The notes: generated by a model not told the origin, from the letters alone. A stretch of DNA of 64,000 nucleotides from Clostridium minihomine (GCF_900240385.1 NZ_OEQH01000003.1:248001-312000); one strand, 5' to 3'; positions 50,218 through 59,536 are shown, numbered from the stretch's first letter. Translations and numbers: made by a program.

Positions 50218-50877
50218 ATGAACATTTCAAAAAGAGCCAAAATTATCACGGCAGCGGTTGCCTTGATTGTAGTCGGCGGTGTGGCCGTTAATTCGACACT
50301 GGCGTATTTATCCGACAGCCGTCAGGTAACAAACACCATCACTGTTGGCAATGTGACAGTGGAGCTGACTGAGCCTAATTTCCCCAAGGAAATACCGAAT
50401 ATGGAGCCCGGAATGGTGCAGGCAAAGGATCCCATGGTAACAAATACCGGTTCTAATCCGGCTTATGTGCGCCTTCAAGTGAAAATTCCAACGGCCGAGA
50501 TTGGAAAGGACAAAACAACGCAGAATTTGTTCCAAATCGGCAACGGGGAGGGGGCACATTTTGAAGAAGGAATCAATTCTTCTTTTGCCCAAATCAACGG
50601 TGTATCCGTAAAATGGGTTTTGGATGCCGATGGATATTATTATCTTCGTCAGGAGAACGGTTCGGATTATGCGCTTCCGGCCGGAAAAGAAACCCCAAAG
50701 CTGTTTACCGGCATTCGGCTGAACCCTGATTTGCGCGAAGGACAGCTGATTCCCACCGATGAAAGCGGTACGGTTTTGACGAACATCGACGTCATTGCAC
50801 AGGCAGTGCAGACGGGAAGCTTTGTCAATGCGAAAGAGGCATGGACGGTTTTTGACCAACAGGTTTCTGGTACTTAA
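50218..50877 (+). CDS. TasA/camelysin-family matrix protein 1
   Basis: The 219-residue product begins with a basic stretch and a hydrophobic segment (IITAAVALIVVGGVAVNSTLA), then YLSDSRQVTNTITVGNVTVELTEP, the conserved region after the cleavage site in SipW-dependent TasA/camelysin proteins. In Bacillus such proteins form extracellular fibres of the biofilm matrix. The rest is a beta-rich domain (IPNMEPGMVQAKDP, VTNTGSNPAYVRLQV). I chose ATG 50218, with GGAGGAGGG 7 bases upstream. It shares its N-terminal pattern with the next gene, suggesting a duplicated fibre subunit. Confidence 0.87.
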   Translation: MNISKRAKIITAAVALIVVGGVAVNSTLAYLSDSRQVTNTITVGNVTVELTEPNFPKEIPNMEPGMVQAKDPMVTNTGSNPAYVRLQVKIPTAEIGKDKTTQNLFQIGNGEGAHFEEGINSSFAQINGVSVKWVLDADGYYYLRQENGSDYALPAGKETPKLFTGIRLNPDLREGQLIPTDESGTVLTNIDVIAQAVQTGSFVNAKEAWTVFDQQVSGT

Positions 50878-50955
50878 TAAATCTGGCACGGCTGTTTTTC
50901 AGCCTTATCCATATGTTCCCAATAAAATATCAACATATATTCTGGAGGTTTTTAC

Positions 50956-51519
50956 ATGAAAAAGAAAATTGCTCTGATCGCCACCTGTGTGGTATTGGTT
51001 GCCGCTATTGCGGTTGGCGGAACTCTGGCCTGGTTCACGGATTCCAAGGAAGTTGCAAACACAGTTACTTTTGGTAATGTGAAAATTGCATTGACAGAGC
51101 CCACATATCCCGGCAATGACAATGAAGGCAAAATCACAGACGTTGTTCCCGGCTCAAAGATTACAAAAGATCCCACCATTGAAAACATTGGAACCAATGA
51201 CTGTTGGGTACGCGCAAAGCTGGAAGTAACCGTTCCCGAATCCGCTGGGAATGTTGTTCCGACTTACAACATTGACACCACGAAATGGGCACTGGGCGAA
51301 GATGGCTACTATTATTATAAGAATCAGCTGGTGTCTAAAGACAAGGCAATTTTGTTTGATGAGGTTACCATTCCTTCCGCTTGGGGCAACGACACTGCCG
51401 GCAAAGACGTGAAAATTATAGTTAAGGCAGAAGCAATGCAGATTCAGGACAAAAATAATGGAAATGAAGCCAATAATGCTGCACTGTGGCAGGGTGTAAC
51501 AGCAGAAAAGGCAGTATAA
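50956..51519 (+). CDS. TasA/camelysin-family matrix protein 2
   Basis: The 187-residue product has the same layout as the preceding one: a basic start, hydrophobic segment (LIATCVVLVAAIAVGGTLAWF), then TDSKEVANTVTFGNVKIALTEP and IENIGTNDCWVRAKLEV. It is shorter at the C-terminus and differs in detail, so the two may be major and minor subunits, or components of different fibres. A single Cys sits in TNDCWV. GGAGG precedes the ATG by 9 bases. A short hairpin (GGCTG-ttttt-CAGCC, near 50891-50905) lies in the spacer before it and might alter expression relative to the first subunit. Confidence 0.87.
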   Translation: MKKKIALIATCVVLVAAIAVGGTLAWFTDSKEVANTVTFGNVKIALTEPTYPGNDNEGKITDVVPGSKITKDPTIENIGTNDCWVRAKLEVTVPESAGNVVPTYNIDTTKWALGEDGYYYYKNQLVSKDKAILFDEVTIPSAWGNDTAGKDVKIIVKAEAMQIQDKNNGNEANNAALWQGVTAEKAV

Positions 51520-51571
51520 AAATTAGATTTCATTTCTCTTCTTCTATCAACTCAGCAAAGGATTTGATGCG

Positions 51572-52498
51572 ATGAAAAACAGAACCAAACAACGGCTGGC
51601 ATCCGTCATTTTAGCTGCTTCATTGCTGACAGGCGGCAGTTTTCCTGTGGTTGCGGCAGGTTCCGTTCAGCAGGGGGATACTTCCGGATATGACGCTTCT
51701 CTTGTTTATGGGGGCGATCATAAAATAGTGGCAACGCCTGAGACTATGAACCTGTTTCATGAAGGGATGATGCCGGGGGAAGAATCTGCCCGAAGGCTGT
51801 GGCTGCGCAATGACTACAGCACTTCGATTCATGTGTATGTCCGTGCTGAGAGTGTAGGGGAGGAAGGTCTTACCGATCCGGTTTCTTTGGATTTTCAAAA
51901 AGAATTACTGCAAAAGATGCAGATGCAGATTTCGGTTAAGCTGGGTAACGGAAGCCAGCTGATACGATATCAGGGAAATGCTGCCGGTGTGTTTGTAGAA
52001 AATGGCAGCTTAACAGATACTTCTCAAAGCCAGTTTGGACTTTTGCTGGGAAGACTTTCTCCGCAAGGGGCCGCAGATATGACTGTTACGATCAAAGCGT
52101 CTCAGGATTTGGGCAATGAGTACCAAAACGCGGCTGCGAAAGTAAAATGGATTTTTACCTGTGACGCAGATCGCAGCGGCACAAGCAATCCCTCCGGCGG
52201 CGGCGGGAAACGACCCGGTGGCGGTGGGGGCAGAATCATTACCAGTGTGACTTCTGTGGTGCCTGTAGAAGACATTGAAGATTCTGAGGTTCCTCTGAAT
52301 CCCGGCAGCTCAGAACCGGAGGAAGAGGTCATCGTGGAAGACATTGCGGAGGATGACGTTCCTTTGATTGATGCACCCGGAACCGGACCCAAAACCGGGG
52401 ATGAAAGTCATCCTGCTTTTTGGATTACTCTATTTGTATTGTCCGGATTGTGTATTCTGGTGGTTATCTCTATGTCAAGGCGAAAACAGCATAAATAA
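51572..52498 (+). CDS. Wall-anchored matrix protein with GPKTG sorting signal
   Basis: The 308-residue product has an N-terminal signal peptide (about 1-28), a beta-rich domain (about 30-205), a Gly/Pro-rich linker, two acidic repeats (EDIEDSEVPLNP and EDIAEDDVPLID) and a C-terminal sorting region: GPKTGD (272-277), a hydrophobic helix (WITLFVLSGLCILVVIS) and the basic end SRRKQHK. GPKTG deviates from LPxTG and is closer to the [S/P]PxTG motifs that class B sortases of some clostridia use. The class B sortase at 38882-39874 is therefore its probable enzyme. It may tether the TasA-like fibres to the wall. Confidence 0.85.
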   Translation: MKNRTKQRLASVILAASLLTGGSFPVVAAGSVQQGDTSGYDASLVYGGDHKIVATPETMNLFHEGMMPGEESARRLWLRNDYSTSIHVYVRAESVGEEGLTDPVSLDFQKELLQKMQMQISVKLGNGSQLIRYQGNAAGVFVENGSLTDTSQSQFGLLLGRLSPQGAADMTVTIKASQDLGNEYQNAAAKVKWIFTCDADRSGTSNPSGGGGKRPGGGGGRIITSVTSVVPVEDIEDSEVPLNPGSSEPEEEVIVEDIAEDDVPLIDAPGTGPKTGDESHPAFWITLFVLSGLCILVVISMSRRKQHK

Positions 52499-52544
52499 TC
52501 CGCTTTCCTTTTCATTCCTTTCTTTTCATAATAAAAGGAAAATA

Positions 52545-52583
52545 CCCCAAGCGCATGAAATGATTCGGCGCTTGGGGCGTTTT
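52545..52583 (+). terminator. Terminator of the matrix locus
   Basis: CCCCAAGCGC (52545-52554) pairs perfectly with GCGCTTGGGG (52568-52577) over 13 bases, followed by CGTTTTCTG. Confidence 0.7.
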
Positions 52584-52754
52584 CTGTTTATAACGGATCG
52601 AAGGTTGATTTTTAAGCAGTTTTAAAGGCACTTAGCCAGCCTGACTGTATCAATTTATCTTTGGATAAGCGATCTTTATTTTGTTCATCTGTCATAAAAC
52701 TTAGTTTTTTCTGATAAGATGTAGCATGACATCAGAAAGCGAGGCCGGACATTT

Positions 52755-53630
52755 ATGTTCTGTACAATTAACTTGCGAAGGAAAAAAAGCCTGGTGGCAT
52801 TAGGCATGGTTATGCTGCTTTTAATCACAGGTGTAACCGGGGCAACGGCGGCAGCCCGTTCCAGCAACCAAACCTTTGAGGGAACCCCACTGACAATTAT
52901 TATGTATCACGCGGTGATGAAGGACAGCAACCGGCAAGGAACCTATGTGATTTCTCCTCAATTGCTGGAAGACGATATGAAATATTTAAGGGACAACGGA
53001 TATACCGCAGTGGTCGTGCAGGATTTAATCGATTATGTGGATGAGGGAATTCCTCTTCCCGAAAAACCGATTATGCTGACTTTTGATGACGGCTATTTTA
53101 ATAATTATCTGTATGCCTATCCTTTGGCAAAACAATATGGAATGAAGCTGGTGATTTCTCCGATTGGATACTTTACGCAAAAGTATACCGAATTACAGGA
53201 AGAAAACGAAACGTATTCTCATATCACATGGCCTCAAATGGATGAGATGATTCAGTCCGGCATGATAGAGATTCAAAATCACAGCTATCGTCTGCACGGC
53301 ACTGCGGCAACCGGAAGACTGGGCGCTCAGAAAACAAAAAGCGAAAGTGTTCCCGAATACACCAATATGCTGACTCAGGATTTGACAGAAATGCAAAATG
53401 CCATTGAGTCTAATACCGGCTGGAAACCCACTGCATTTACATATCCTTTTGGAATTATCAGCAAAGAATCGCTGCCGGTAATACGGGATATGGGATTTCG
53501 GGCTTCTTTCAGCTGTGAGGAACGGATCAACGATTTAAAGCAGGATCCCGAAAGCTTATATCTTTTGGGGCGGTTTTTGCGTCCGGCAGGCACCCCCAGC
53601 GCCAATTTTTTTGCAGGAAAATTAAAATAA
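52755..53630 (+). CDS. Secreted polysaccharide deacetylase
   Basis: The 291-residue product has an N-terminal membrane or signal segment (about 10-32) and a NodB-type deacetylase core: IIMYHAVM, the catalytic Asp and metal ligands in MLTFDDGYFNN, and the His motif IQNHSYRLHG. NodB enzymes remove acetyl groups from peptidoglycan or poly-N-acetylglucosamine, which fits a wall- or matrix-modifying role near the preceding locus. A hairpin terminator separates it from the anchor gene, so it is probably an independent unit. ATG 52755 is the first start; the ribosome site is weak. Confidence 0.88.
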   Translation: MFCTINLRRKKSLVALGMVMLLLITGVTGATAAARSSNQTFEGTPLTIIMYHAVMKDSNRQGTYVISPQLLEDDMKYLRDNGYTAVVVQDLIDYVDEGIPLPEKPIMLTFDDGYFNNYLYAYPLAKQYGMKLVISPIGYFTQKYTELQEENETYSHITWPQMDEMIQSGMIEIQNHSYRLHGTAATGRLGAQKTKSESVPEYTNMLTQDLTEMQNAIESNTGWKPTAFTYPFGIISKESLPVIRDMGFRASFSCEERINDLKQDPESLYLLGRFLRPAGTPSANFFAGKLK

Positions 53631-53693
53631 TCCCATCCGGATTCCCGGTTCTTCCTTTTGTGCATATCATGGAACAAAAGGAGGAAGCTGTAT

Positions 53694-54431
53694 ATGCCCA
53701 ATATTTATCTCAGTCCGTCCTTACAGCCTTATAATCTGTATGTGAATGGCGGAAATGAACAATATCATATGAACGTTCTTGCAGACTACATGGAACCGTA
53801 TTTGCGTGCCAATGGAATTCAGTTTACGCGTAATACGGTGGGAACTTCTTTAGGCCAGGCAATTCGCGAATCCAATGCGGGGTATTATGATCTGCATCTG
53901 GCGCTGCATTCCAATGCTGCGCCGCCGGATCTGGCTGGTCAGCTCAGGGGAGCGGATATGTATTATTACCCTTACAGCAGCGCCGGAAAACAGGCGGCAG
54001 ATGTATTTGTGAAAAATTATAAAACTATTTATCCTTTGCCAGATCAGGTCAAGGCTGTGCCCACCACCACTTTGGCAGAAATTACAAAAACAAATGCGCC
54101 GGCCGTTCTGATTGAAACGGCTTACCATGATAATGTGGAAGATGCGGATTGGCTGGTCAATAATATGCCTGAAATTGCGGCCAATCTGGTGTATTCCTTG
54201 ACAGAGATTTTCGGAATTCCCTTTATTGATAATCCCCAGCCTGCCCGAGTTGCTACTGTGGTAACACAGGGAGGGAACCTGAATATCCGCAGCCGCCCCA
54301 ACTTGGATGCTCCTGTTATCGCAAGAGCGCCTAATGGCTCTTCTATCACTGTTTTGGGCGAATGGCAGGGTTGGTATGTGGTGAACTTTAACGGCACTGT
54401 GGGCTATGCCAGCAGCCAGTTTATCCAGTAG
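53694..54431 (+). CDS. N-acetylmuramoyl-L-alanine amidase with SH3 domain
   Basis: The 245-residue product has an Amidase_3-type zinc amidase domain (about 1-180) with the conserved HSNAAP and VLIETAYHDN segments, followed by a bacterial SH3 domain (LNIRSRPNLDAPVIARAPNG ... GYASSQFIQ) that should bind the cell wall. It cuts the amide bond between muramic acid and the stem peptide. It lacks a signal peptide, so export would need another route or lysis. I chose ATG 53694, with GGAGG upstream; the frame is open to 53658. It follows the deacetylase by 63 bases. Confidence 0.9.
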   Translation: MPNIYLSPSLQPYNLYVNGGNEQYHMNVLADYMEPYLRANGIQFTRNTVGTSLGQAIRESNAGYYDLHLALHSNAAPPDLAGQLRGADMYYYPYSSAGKQAADVFVKNYKTIYPLPDQVKAVPTTTLAEITKTNAPAVLIETAYHDNVEDADWLVNNMPEIAANLVYSLTEIFGIPFIDNPQPARVATVVTQGGNLNIRSRPNLDAPVIARAPNGSSITVLGEWQGWYVVNFNGTVGYASSQFIQ

Positions 54432-54567
54432 GAAATTTTTTTGGAAAAGGGCAGCCGCTCCTGCTCTAAGTCGAATTTTTTTCTGTTTTGCAAAAAGTTT
54501 ATTTGACAGTCCCCAGAATATAGGGGCAGTCTGTATTCTCTTTCCATTTTGATTCTCTAAATCAGAA

Positions 54568-54610
54568 AGAACTCTTGCCACTCTTGTTTGCGGCAGGAGT
54601 TCTTTTTGTG
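54568..54610 (+). terminator. Terminator after the amidase gene
   Basis: AGAACTCTTGCC (54568-54579) pairs with GGCAGGAGTTCT (54592-54603) with one T-G pair, followed by TTTTT. Confidence 0.7.
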
Positions 54611-54690
54611 TTAAAGTCAGAACAGAACGGATGCTGTGATAATAGATGAAAGCCCTAAATCAAACTATGTTAACCTTCCTTCTATAAAAT

Positions 54691-54726
54691 AAAGAGCACC
54701 TGAATCACTTTTTCAGGTACTCTTTT
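54691..54726 (-). terminator. Terminator of the P-type ATPase gene
   Basis: AAAGAG-c-ACCTGAA (54691-54704) pairs with TTCAGGT-a-CTCTTT (54712-54725). On the minus strand it follows the ATPase gene and runs into an AT-rich tail. Confidence 0.7.
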
Positions 54727-54800
54727 CTATATTGTGTTATTATGGGAAAGGTTCCTCTTGTCAAGTCAAGATTGACCGCAATGTCCAAAATGGGATTGGT

Positions 54801-57185
54801 TTAGAGCTGTTCGGTAGGAGCGCGACTTTCTTCTTTGTGCAACAACCGTTTTATCGTGTGATATACAATTGAGATAATGCAGGAAGAAAAGATCATCATA
54901 ATCGCAGTAATCACCATCATAGATGGCGTAAAGTGAATCAGAGAAAAAAAGTCATGAAACAGCAGTGTTACGACAAAAAATCCCAAAACCATTGTATAAA
55001 ATAACACCATACGCAGCGTGTTAAAGGGCAGACATACACTTAGCAGGTTTATCAGGCCTGTAAACCCAATTAATATTACAGAAACGGTGGAGATCTGCTC
55101 GTTTGTTAGGTGAAAAAATCCGCATACCGGCATCAAAAAAATAATGGTCAAAGACATGGCCAGCATTCCGGGAAGTGCTTTCGTAATAATATTAACAATG
55201 AACTTTCCCCGCATCCGATCTTTATTCGGTTCCATCGCCAGAATAAAGGAAGGAACACCGATGGTAAATAAATTGATTAAAGTAAACTGGATGGGTTGGA
55301 ACGGATAATTATAGGATGCAAAAATAAAGAAAACAGCGATAATGGCCGAGAAAAATGCCTTGACCAAAAATAGGGAAGCAGAGCGCTGCAAATTGTTAAT
55401 GGATCGGCGGCCTTCGTGCACTACTTTGGGCAAAGAGGCAAAGTTAGAATCCAAAAGGACAAGCTGAGAAACCGTGCGTGCCGCTTCGCTGCCAGAAGCC
55501 ATGGCAATGCTGCAATCGGCTTCTTTCAGTGCCAGCACATCGTTTACGCCGTCACCGGTCATTGCCACGGTATGCTTGGCCTTTTTCAGCGCCTTCACCA
55601 AATCCAGCTTTTGCTGGGGAGAAACCCGCCCGAAAATGGTGTAGCGCTGAGCCGCTTCTGCCAGTGATTCCGGTGTTTTTAAGGTGGTGGCATCTATATA
55701 TTGCTCCACATTCTTCATTCCGGCTTTTTGGGCGATATTGGCGACGGTAATTGGATTATCCCCCGAAATTACTTTTAGTTCCACACCCTGATCGGAAAAA
55801 TACTGTAAGGTTCGGGGCGCCTCAGGCCGAATTTTATCGCTAAATAAAAGTAAGGCCATGGGGGAAAGCCCTTCCGGAAGATCTTTGTCCTGAAAACTTT
55901 GGGAGGAACTGGCCAAAAGTAAAACACGCTGTCCGGTTTCCGAATAGCGGTCAGACAGCTGCCGGATTTCCGCAAAATTATCTGCCAAAAGAATTTCCGG
56001 TGCTCCCAGCACAAAACAGCCGTGTTCGGCAAAACAGGCGCCGCTCCATTTTTTAGCGGAAGAAAATGGGACGATTTCTTCCCGCTGCCAGCCCGGCGGT
56101 GTACAGAAATTTTCCCGCACAGCATTCATAGTGGGGTTATTGTCCGGTAAAACAGCAGTCAGAGCGCATAAGGCAGTTTGTGCTTCTTCTTCCTCAATTC
56201 CTTTTAAAGGGAGCAGCTCGTCCAGCTGAAGGGTTCCTTCGGTGATGGTGCCTGTTTTATCCAGACATAAAACATCCACTCGTGCCAAGGTTTCGATACA
56301 GTAAAGCTCTTGCACCAGTGTTTTATGGCGGGCCAAACGAATCACGCTGATGGCCAGCACCAGACTGGTTAAAAGCACCAATCCTTCCGGAATCATGCCC
56401 ACCAAAGCCGCCACTGTGGATACCACGGCCCGATTGAATCCGATTTCGGAAATGAAATATTGCTTATAAAACAAAATAGAGCCGATTGGAACAATTAGAA
56501 TTCCGATAAATTTAATGATCCGGTTGATCCAGGTCATAATTTCAGAATTGGGTTTTTTTACATATTTTGCACCTTCTGCAATGGTTTCTGCATAATTTTC
56601 TTGCCCCACATGCTCCACTTGTGCGTGACAGGCGCCACTGACAATAAAACTGCCCGAAAGAAGCATGTCCCCGGCTTTTTTTGGCACAGCGTCGGATTCA
56701 CCCGTTAAAAGAGATTCATTAACTTCGCATTCGCCCTGCTTTACCATGCAGTCTGTGCAAATTTGGTTCCCCGCTTCCAACAACAAAATGTCATCCAATA
56801 CCACATTGCGGATTTCTATGGTAGACAGGTTGCCGTTTCGTATCACTTTGGCTTTGGGTTCTGCAATCAAAGCCAGGCGATCGATGGTTTTTTTGGCGCG
56901 AATTTCCTGAATGGTCCCAATGAAAAGGTTACTTAGGATAACGCCCATAAATAAAAGGTTTTTATAAGAGCCTACCAATATTATCAAAGAGGCCAGAATG
57001 GCATTTAGTATGTTAAAGGGGGTAATAATATTTTGTAATACGATTTCCTTAATCGACTTTGTTTTTATGTCGGATTCCCTGTTAACCAGTCCCTGCTGTT
57101 GACGCAGGGCAACCTGTTCGTCTGTTAATCCGGCCGAAAATTCAGGATGAAACCGTTCAAAAGAAGGCTGCGCCGGTTCGGTCAT
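54801..57185 (-). CDS. CtpE-like cation-transporting P-type ATPase
   Basis: The 794-residue integral membrane protein has the P-type ATPase order: actuator motif TGES, the PEGL segment (GMIPEGLVLLTSLVLA) in the membrane, the phosphorylation motif DKTGTITEG, and GDGVNDVLALKEADCSIAM in the hinge. The PEGLVLLTS segment in place of the PEGLP of classical calcium pumps, plus the overall layout, fits the CtpE/Exp7 group, reported to move calcium in Mycobacterium. No metal-binding N-terminal domain is present, which argues against a copper or cadmium pump. It has no operon partner. Confidence 0.87.
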   Translation of the reverse strand: MTEPAQPSFERFHPEFSAGLTDEQVALRQQQGLVNRESDIKTKSIKEIVLQNIITPFNILNAILASLIILVGSYKNLLFMGVILSNLFIGTIQEIRAKKTIDRLALIAEPKAKVIRNGNLSTIEIRNVVLDDILLLEAGNQICTDCMVKQGECEVNESLLTGESDAVPKKAGDMLLSGSFIVSGACHAQVEHVGQENYAETIAEGAKYVKKPNSEIMTWINRIIKFIGILIVPIGSILFYKQYFISEIGFNRAVVSTVAALVGMIPEGLVLLTSLVLAISVIRLARHKTLVQELYCIETLARVDVLCLDKTGTITEGTLQLDELLPLKGIEEEEAQTALCALTAVLPDNNPTMNAVRENFCTPPGWQREEIVPFSSAKKWSGACFAEHGCFVLGAPEILLADNFAEIRQLSDRYSETGQRVLLLASSSQSFQDKDLPEGLSPMALLLFSDKIRPEAPRTLQYFSDQGVELKVISGDNPITVANIAQKAGMKNVEQYIDATTLKTPESLAEAAQRYTIFGRVSPQQKLDLVKALKKAKHTVAMTGDGVNDVLALKEADCSIAMASGSEAARTVSQLVLLDSNFASLPKVVHEGRRSINNLQRSASLFLVKAFFSAIIAVFFIFASYNYPFQPIQFTLINLFTIGVPSFILAMEPNKDRMRGKFIVNIITKALPGMLAMSLTIIFLMPVCGFFHLTNEQISTVSVILIGFTGLINLLSVCLPFNTLRMVLFYTMVLGFFVVTLLFHDFFSLIHFTPSMMVITAIMMIFSSCIISIVYHTIKRLLHKEESRAPTEQL

Positions 57186-57341
57186 GTTTTGTCATCCACC
57201 TTATGTTTTTTAAACACAGTATACCCTAATTTGAAAGAAAGATAGGCTTCTGTCAAGTAAAATTCAAAATCAAGTCATAATTTTTGTAGATATAGCTAAA
57301 AAACCAAGAATCCTTTTTCTTTCATTTAACGATTATGCATC

Positions 57342-57369
57342 TTGTAGCAAATTCTATTTGTGGTATAAT
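57342..57369 (+). promoter_or_regulatory. Promoter of the O-antigen-ligase-like gene
   Basis: TTGTAG (57342-57347), 16 bases, then TATAAT (57364-57369), about 65 bases before the coding frame. Confidence 0.65.
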
Positions 57370-57434
57370 GAGTGACTGGTAAAGGTGAACAGAAAAAGCT
57401 TTGCTATTTGATGATTCTGCTAGAGCGGTAGCTT

Positions 57435-58691
57435 TTGGCAGAAGGAAAGGAGATTGATACCATTTTTAAACAAGAGACGTTTGACTTTGTTTCTATGAAA
57501 TCAAACAAAGATTTAAATGGCATGCTTGTGCTTTTTTTGACAGTTTCTATCTTTCTTCCCTTCTATGTCAGCATGGCTGCCGTTGTGTGTATTGCGTTTA
57601 TGACGGTTATCAATTACGAAAAACGAGCGGAGGCTTTTAGAGATCCCTATTCCATCGGAATTGTTTTATTTTTCTTGTTCACTGCATTTGTCGGGCAAGT
57701 ATACAATAACCATATTGGCAGTGCTTATTCCTTGTTTGCGGCGGCGCTTTTGGTTTGTGGGTTTTACATCCGCAGCTTTATGACCAAACAGCTTTATGAC
57801 CAGGCGATGGACACGGCCTGTCTGTGCAGCGTGGCCTGTGTGGTGGTGGCAGTACTGCAAAAAGTTTCTACCTTTGCAACTCAGCCTTCGTTCCGCCCGA
57901 TTTCCACTTTTACAAACGCAAATTATTATGCCACAATAATTGAATTTGTGGTTTTGATTGCACTGTATCGAATCATTACCAACGCACAAAATCGTAAATT
58001 TTATTTTTTAGTAATCGGCTGCAATCTGGTTGGACTTTATCTTTCCGCCAGCATATCTGCCTTTCTCGCTCTGGGCGTCGCTATCGTGGCATTCCTGTTC
58101 TTAAAGGGAAAACTTCGCATGGCGGTTACAATCGGCGCCTGCGGCCTTGTGATGGCCATGATGAGCTTTGTGCTTCCGGAACTTTTTCCGCGGGTTGCTT
58201 TTATCGATCAATCCTGGGATCAGCGAATGAACATTTGGCTTACGGCGATTAAGGGGATTCAGCACCGTCCGTTCTTTGGGGAAGGAGCCGCTGCTTACCG
58301 CTTGGCATGCGACGAGTTCTTTGGCTATAAGACATATCATGCTCATAACCTGTATTTGGATACATTATTGAATTTTGGTCTGACAGGCACAGTGGTACTT
58401 GCGGGATATCTGTATATTCAGGCAAAAGAAGTGCTGCTGCGGTTCCGCAATCGAATTTGCGGGAATATGAACGTTCTTTTGGCCGCATGTTCCAGTGCGA
58501 TTCTGGTGCATGGTTTTACGGATGTCACGATTTTTTGGGGACAAACTGCGATGCTGTTTCTGTTGATTTTCTCTTCTACAGGAATCAATGCCTCTTATGT
58601 TACCAAAGGCGTGCGGGCAAGTCAGCGTTTGGCTATGGCGGCCAGATATCTGGAGCAACCCCGTTCGGGTGCTGCATTTTATAAAAATTAA
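57435..58691 (+). CDS. O-antigen ligase-family (Wzy_C) membrane protein
   Basis: The 418-residue protein has about ten to twelve hydrophobic helices and a long loop between the late helices with RPFFGEGAAAYRLACDEFFGYKTYHAHNLYLDTLLNFGL, split here as RPFFGEG and TYHAHNLYLDTLLNFGLTG, the conserved pattern of the O-antigen ligase/Wzy_C family. Members transfer or polymerise lipid-linked sugars at the outer membrane face; in Gram-positives they often serve polysaccharide or teichoic acid pathways. No glycosyltransferases are nearby. The start is uncertain: TTG 57435 gives the longest frame, while AAAGGAG at 57447 points to a site near 57460, where only ATT is in frame. Confidence 0.82.
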   Translation: MAEGKEIDTIFKQETFDFVSMKSNKDLNGMLVLFLTVSIFLPFYVSMAAVVCIAFMTVINYEKRAEAFRDPYSIGIVLFFLFTAFVGQVYNNHIGSAYSLFAAALLVCGFYIRSFMTKQLYDQAMDTACLCSVACVVVAVLQKVSTFATQPSFRPISTFTNANYYATIIEFVVLIALYRIITNAQNRKFYFLVIGCNLVGLYLSASISAFLALGVAIVAFLFLKGKLRMAVTIGACGLVMAMMSFVLPELFPRVAFIDQSWDQRMNIWLTAIKGIQHRPFFGEGAAAYRLACDEFFGYKTYHAHNLYLDTLLNFGLTGTVVLAGYLYIQAKEVLLRFRNRICGNMNVLLAACSSAILVHGFTDVTIFWGQTAMLFLLIFSSTGINASYVTKGVRASQRLAMAARYLEQPRSGAAFYKN

Positions 58692-58710
58692 ATTTGTGAA
58701 CGAAATGATA

Positions 58711-58742
58711 AAAAGCTCTTGCCTCGGCAAGGGCTTTTTTGC
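58711..58742 (+). terminator. Terminator after the O-antigen-ligase-like gene
   Basis: AAAGCtCTTGCC pairs with GGCAAGgGCTTT around a very short loop and runs into six Ts. Confidence 0.75.
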
Positions 58743-58831
58743 GTTCTATTCGATATAAAGTCCAAAAAGATCCCATGAAATGGTCTAAAGCAAAAATCAT
58801 GGCATATGATTAGAAAATGGGAGGGATCACG

Positions 58832-59536
58832 ATGGAATTATCCGAAGAGTGCAAATTCTTAATGTGTAATTTGGAAAAAAGCTTTGCTCACTGCGAAACA
58901 GAAGTTTTGACGGTGAAAATTGAATACCCCAAATTTGAGCTTCCCGAATGCGGGAGGGCGGAAACAATCATTAACCGCTGCGTTTGGGGGCAAGTCGAGC
59001 GATTTTTCCATGATGCTTCCACCATTCTTTATCGTCAGGCGGTTTGTGCGCTGCGTAATTCCAATTGCAGTGCCAATAACGGCGAAGGGGAAATTCCGTT
59101 TTTCCCTTATGACGCTGTGTTACAGTATCAGGTGACTACTTGCAATGAGTGCTATATCAGCCTTTATCGTGATGGCTATGAATATACAGGCGGAGCTCAT
59201 GGAAATACAATTCGCCGCTCCGATACCTGGTGCCTGAAAACCGCAAGGCCGGTGCAAGTCTGCGATTTTTTCAAACCGAAAAGCAATTACCGCCGTTTTA
59301 TTTTGGATGAAATTTTGTATCAGGCTGATGAAAACATGAGAAAATGTCCGGGAGTGTATTTTGAAAACTATCGCAAGCTAATCACCCGGTATTTCAGCCC
59401 CAATCGGTTCTATTTGACGGGAGACTGTGTTGCCTTTTATTTTCAGCTGTACGAAATCGCTCCTTATGCAGCAGGCATCATTACCTTCTCGATACCTTTT
59501 GAAAAGCTGGATTGTCCTCCATCCTGTGGTGTTTAG
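58832..59536 (+). CDS. DUF3298/RsiV-like domain protein, apparently cytoplasmic
   Basis: The 234-residue product resembles the DUF4163/DUF3298 pair found in RsiV-type anti-sigma factors and lipoproteins: an N-terminal part with VKIEYPKFEL and a C-terminal part with YTGGAHGNTIRRSDTWCLK and AFYFQLYEIAPYAAGI. In those families the GGAHG segment belongs to a lysozyme-binding module. Here there is no signal peptide or membrane anchor, and eleven cysteines are present, unusual for an exported domain, so the role may differ. I chose ATG 58832, with GGGAGGG 6 bases upstream. Confidence 0.8.
   Translation: MELSEECKFLMCNLEKSFAHCETEVLTVKIEYPKFELPECGRAETIINRCVWGQVERFFHDASTILYRQAVCALRNSNCSANNGEGEIPFFPYDAVLQYQVTTCNECYISLYRDGYEYTGGAHGNTIRRSDTWCLKTARPVQVCDFFKPKSNYRRFILDEILYQADENMRKCPGVYFENYRKLITRYFSPNRFYLTGDCVAFYFQLYEIAPYAAGIITFSIPFEKLDCPPSCGV

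Larger units (their letters stand above)
54432..54800. other. Intergenic stretch with two terminators
   Basis: No gene is supported. It carries the terminators of the amidase gene (plus) and of the P-type ATPase gene (minus), plus a small CCCC/GGGG hairpin near 54511-54528. Confidence 0.65.
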
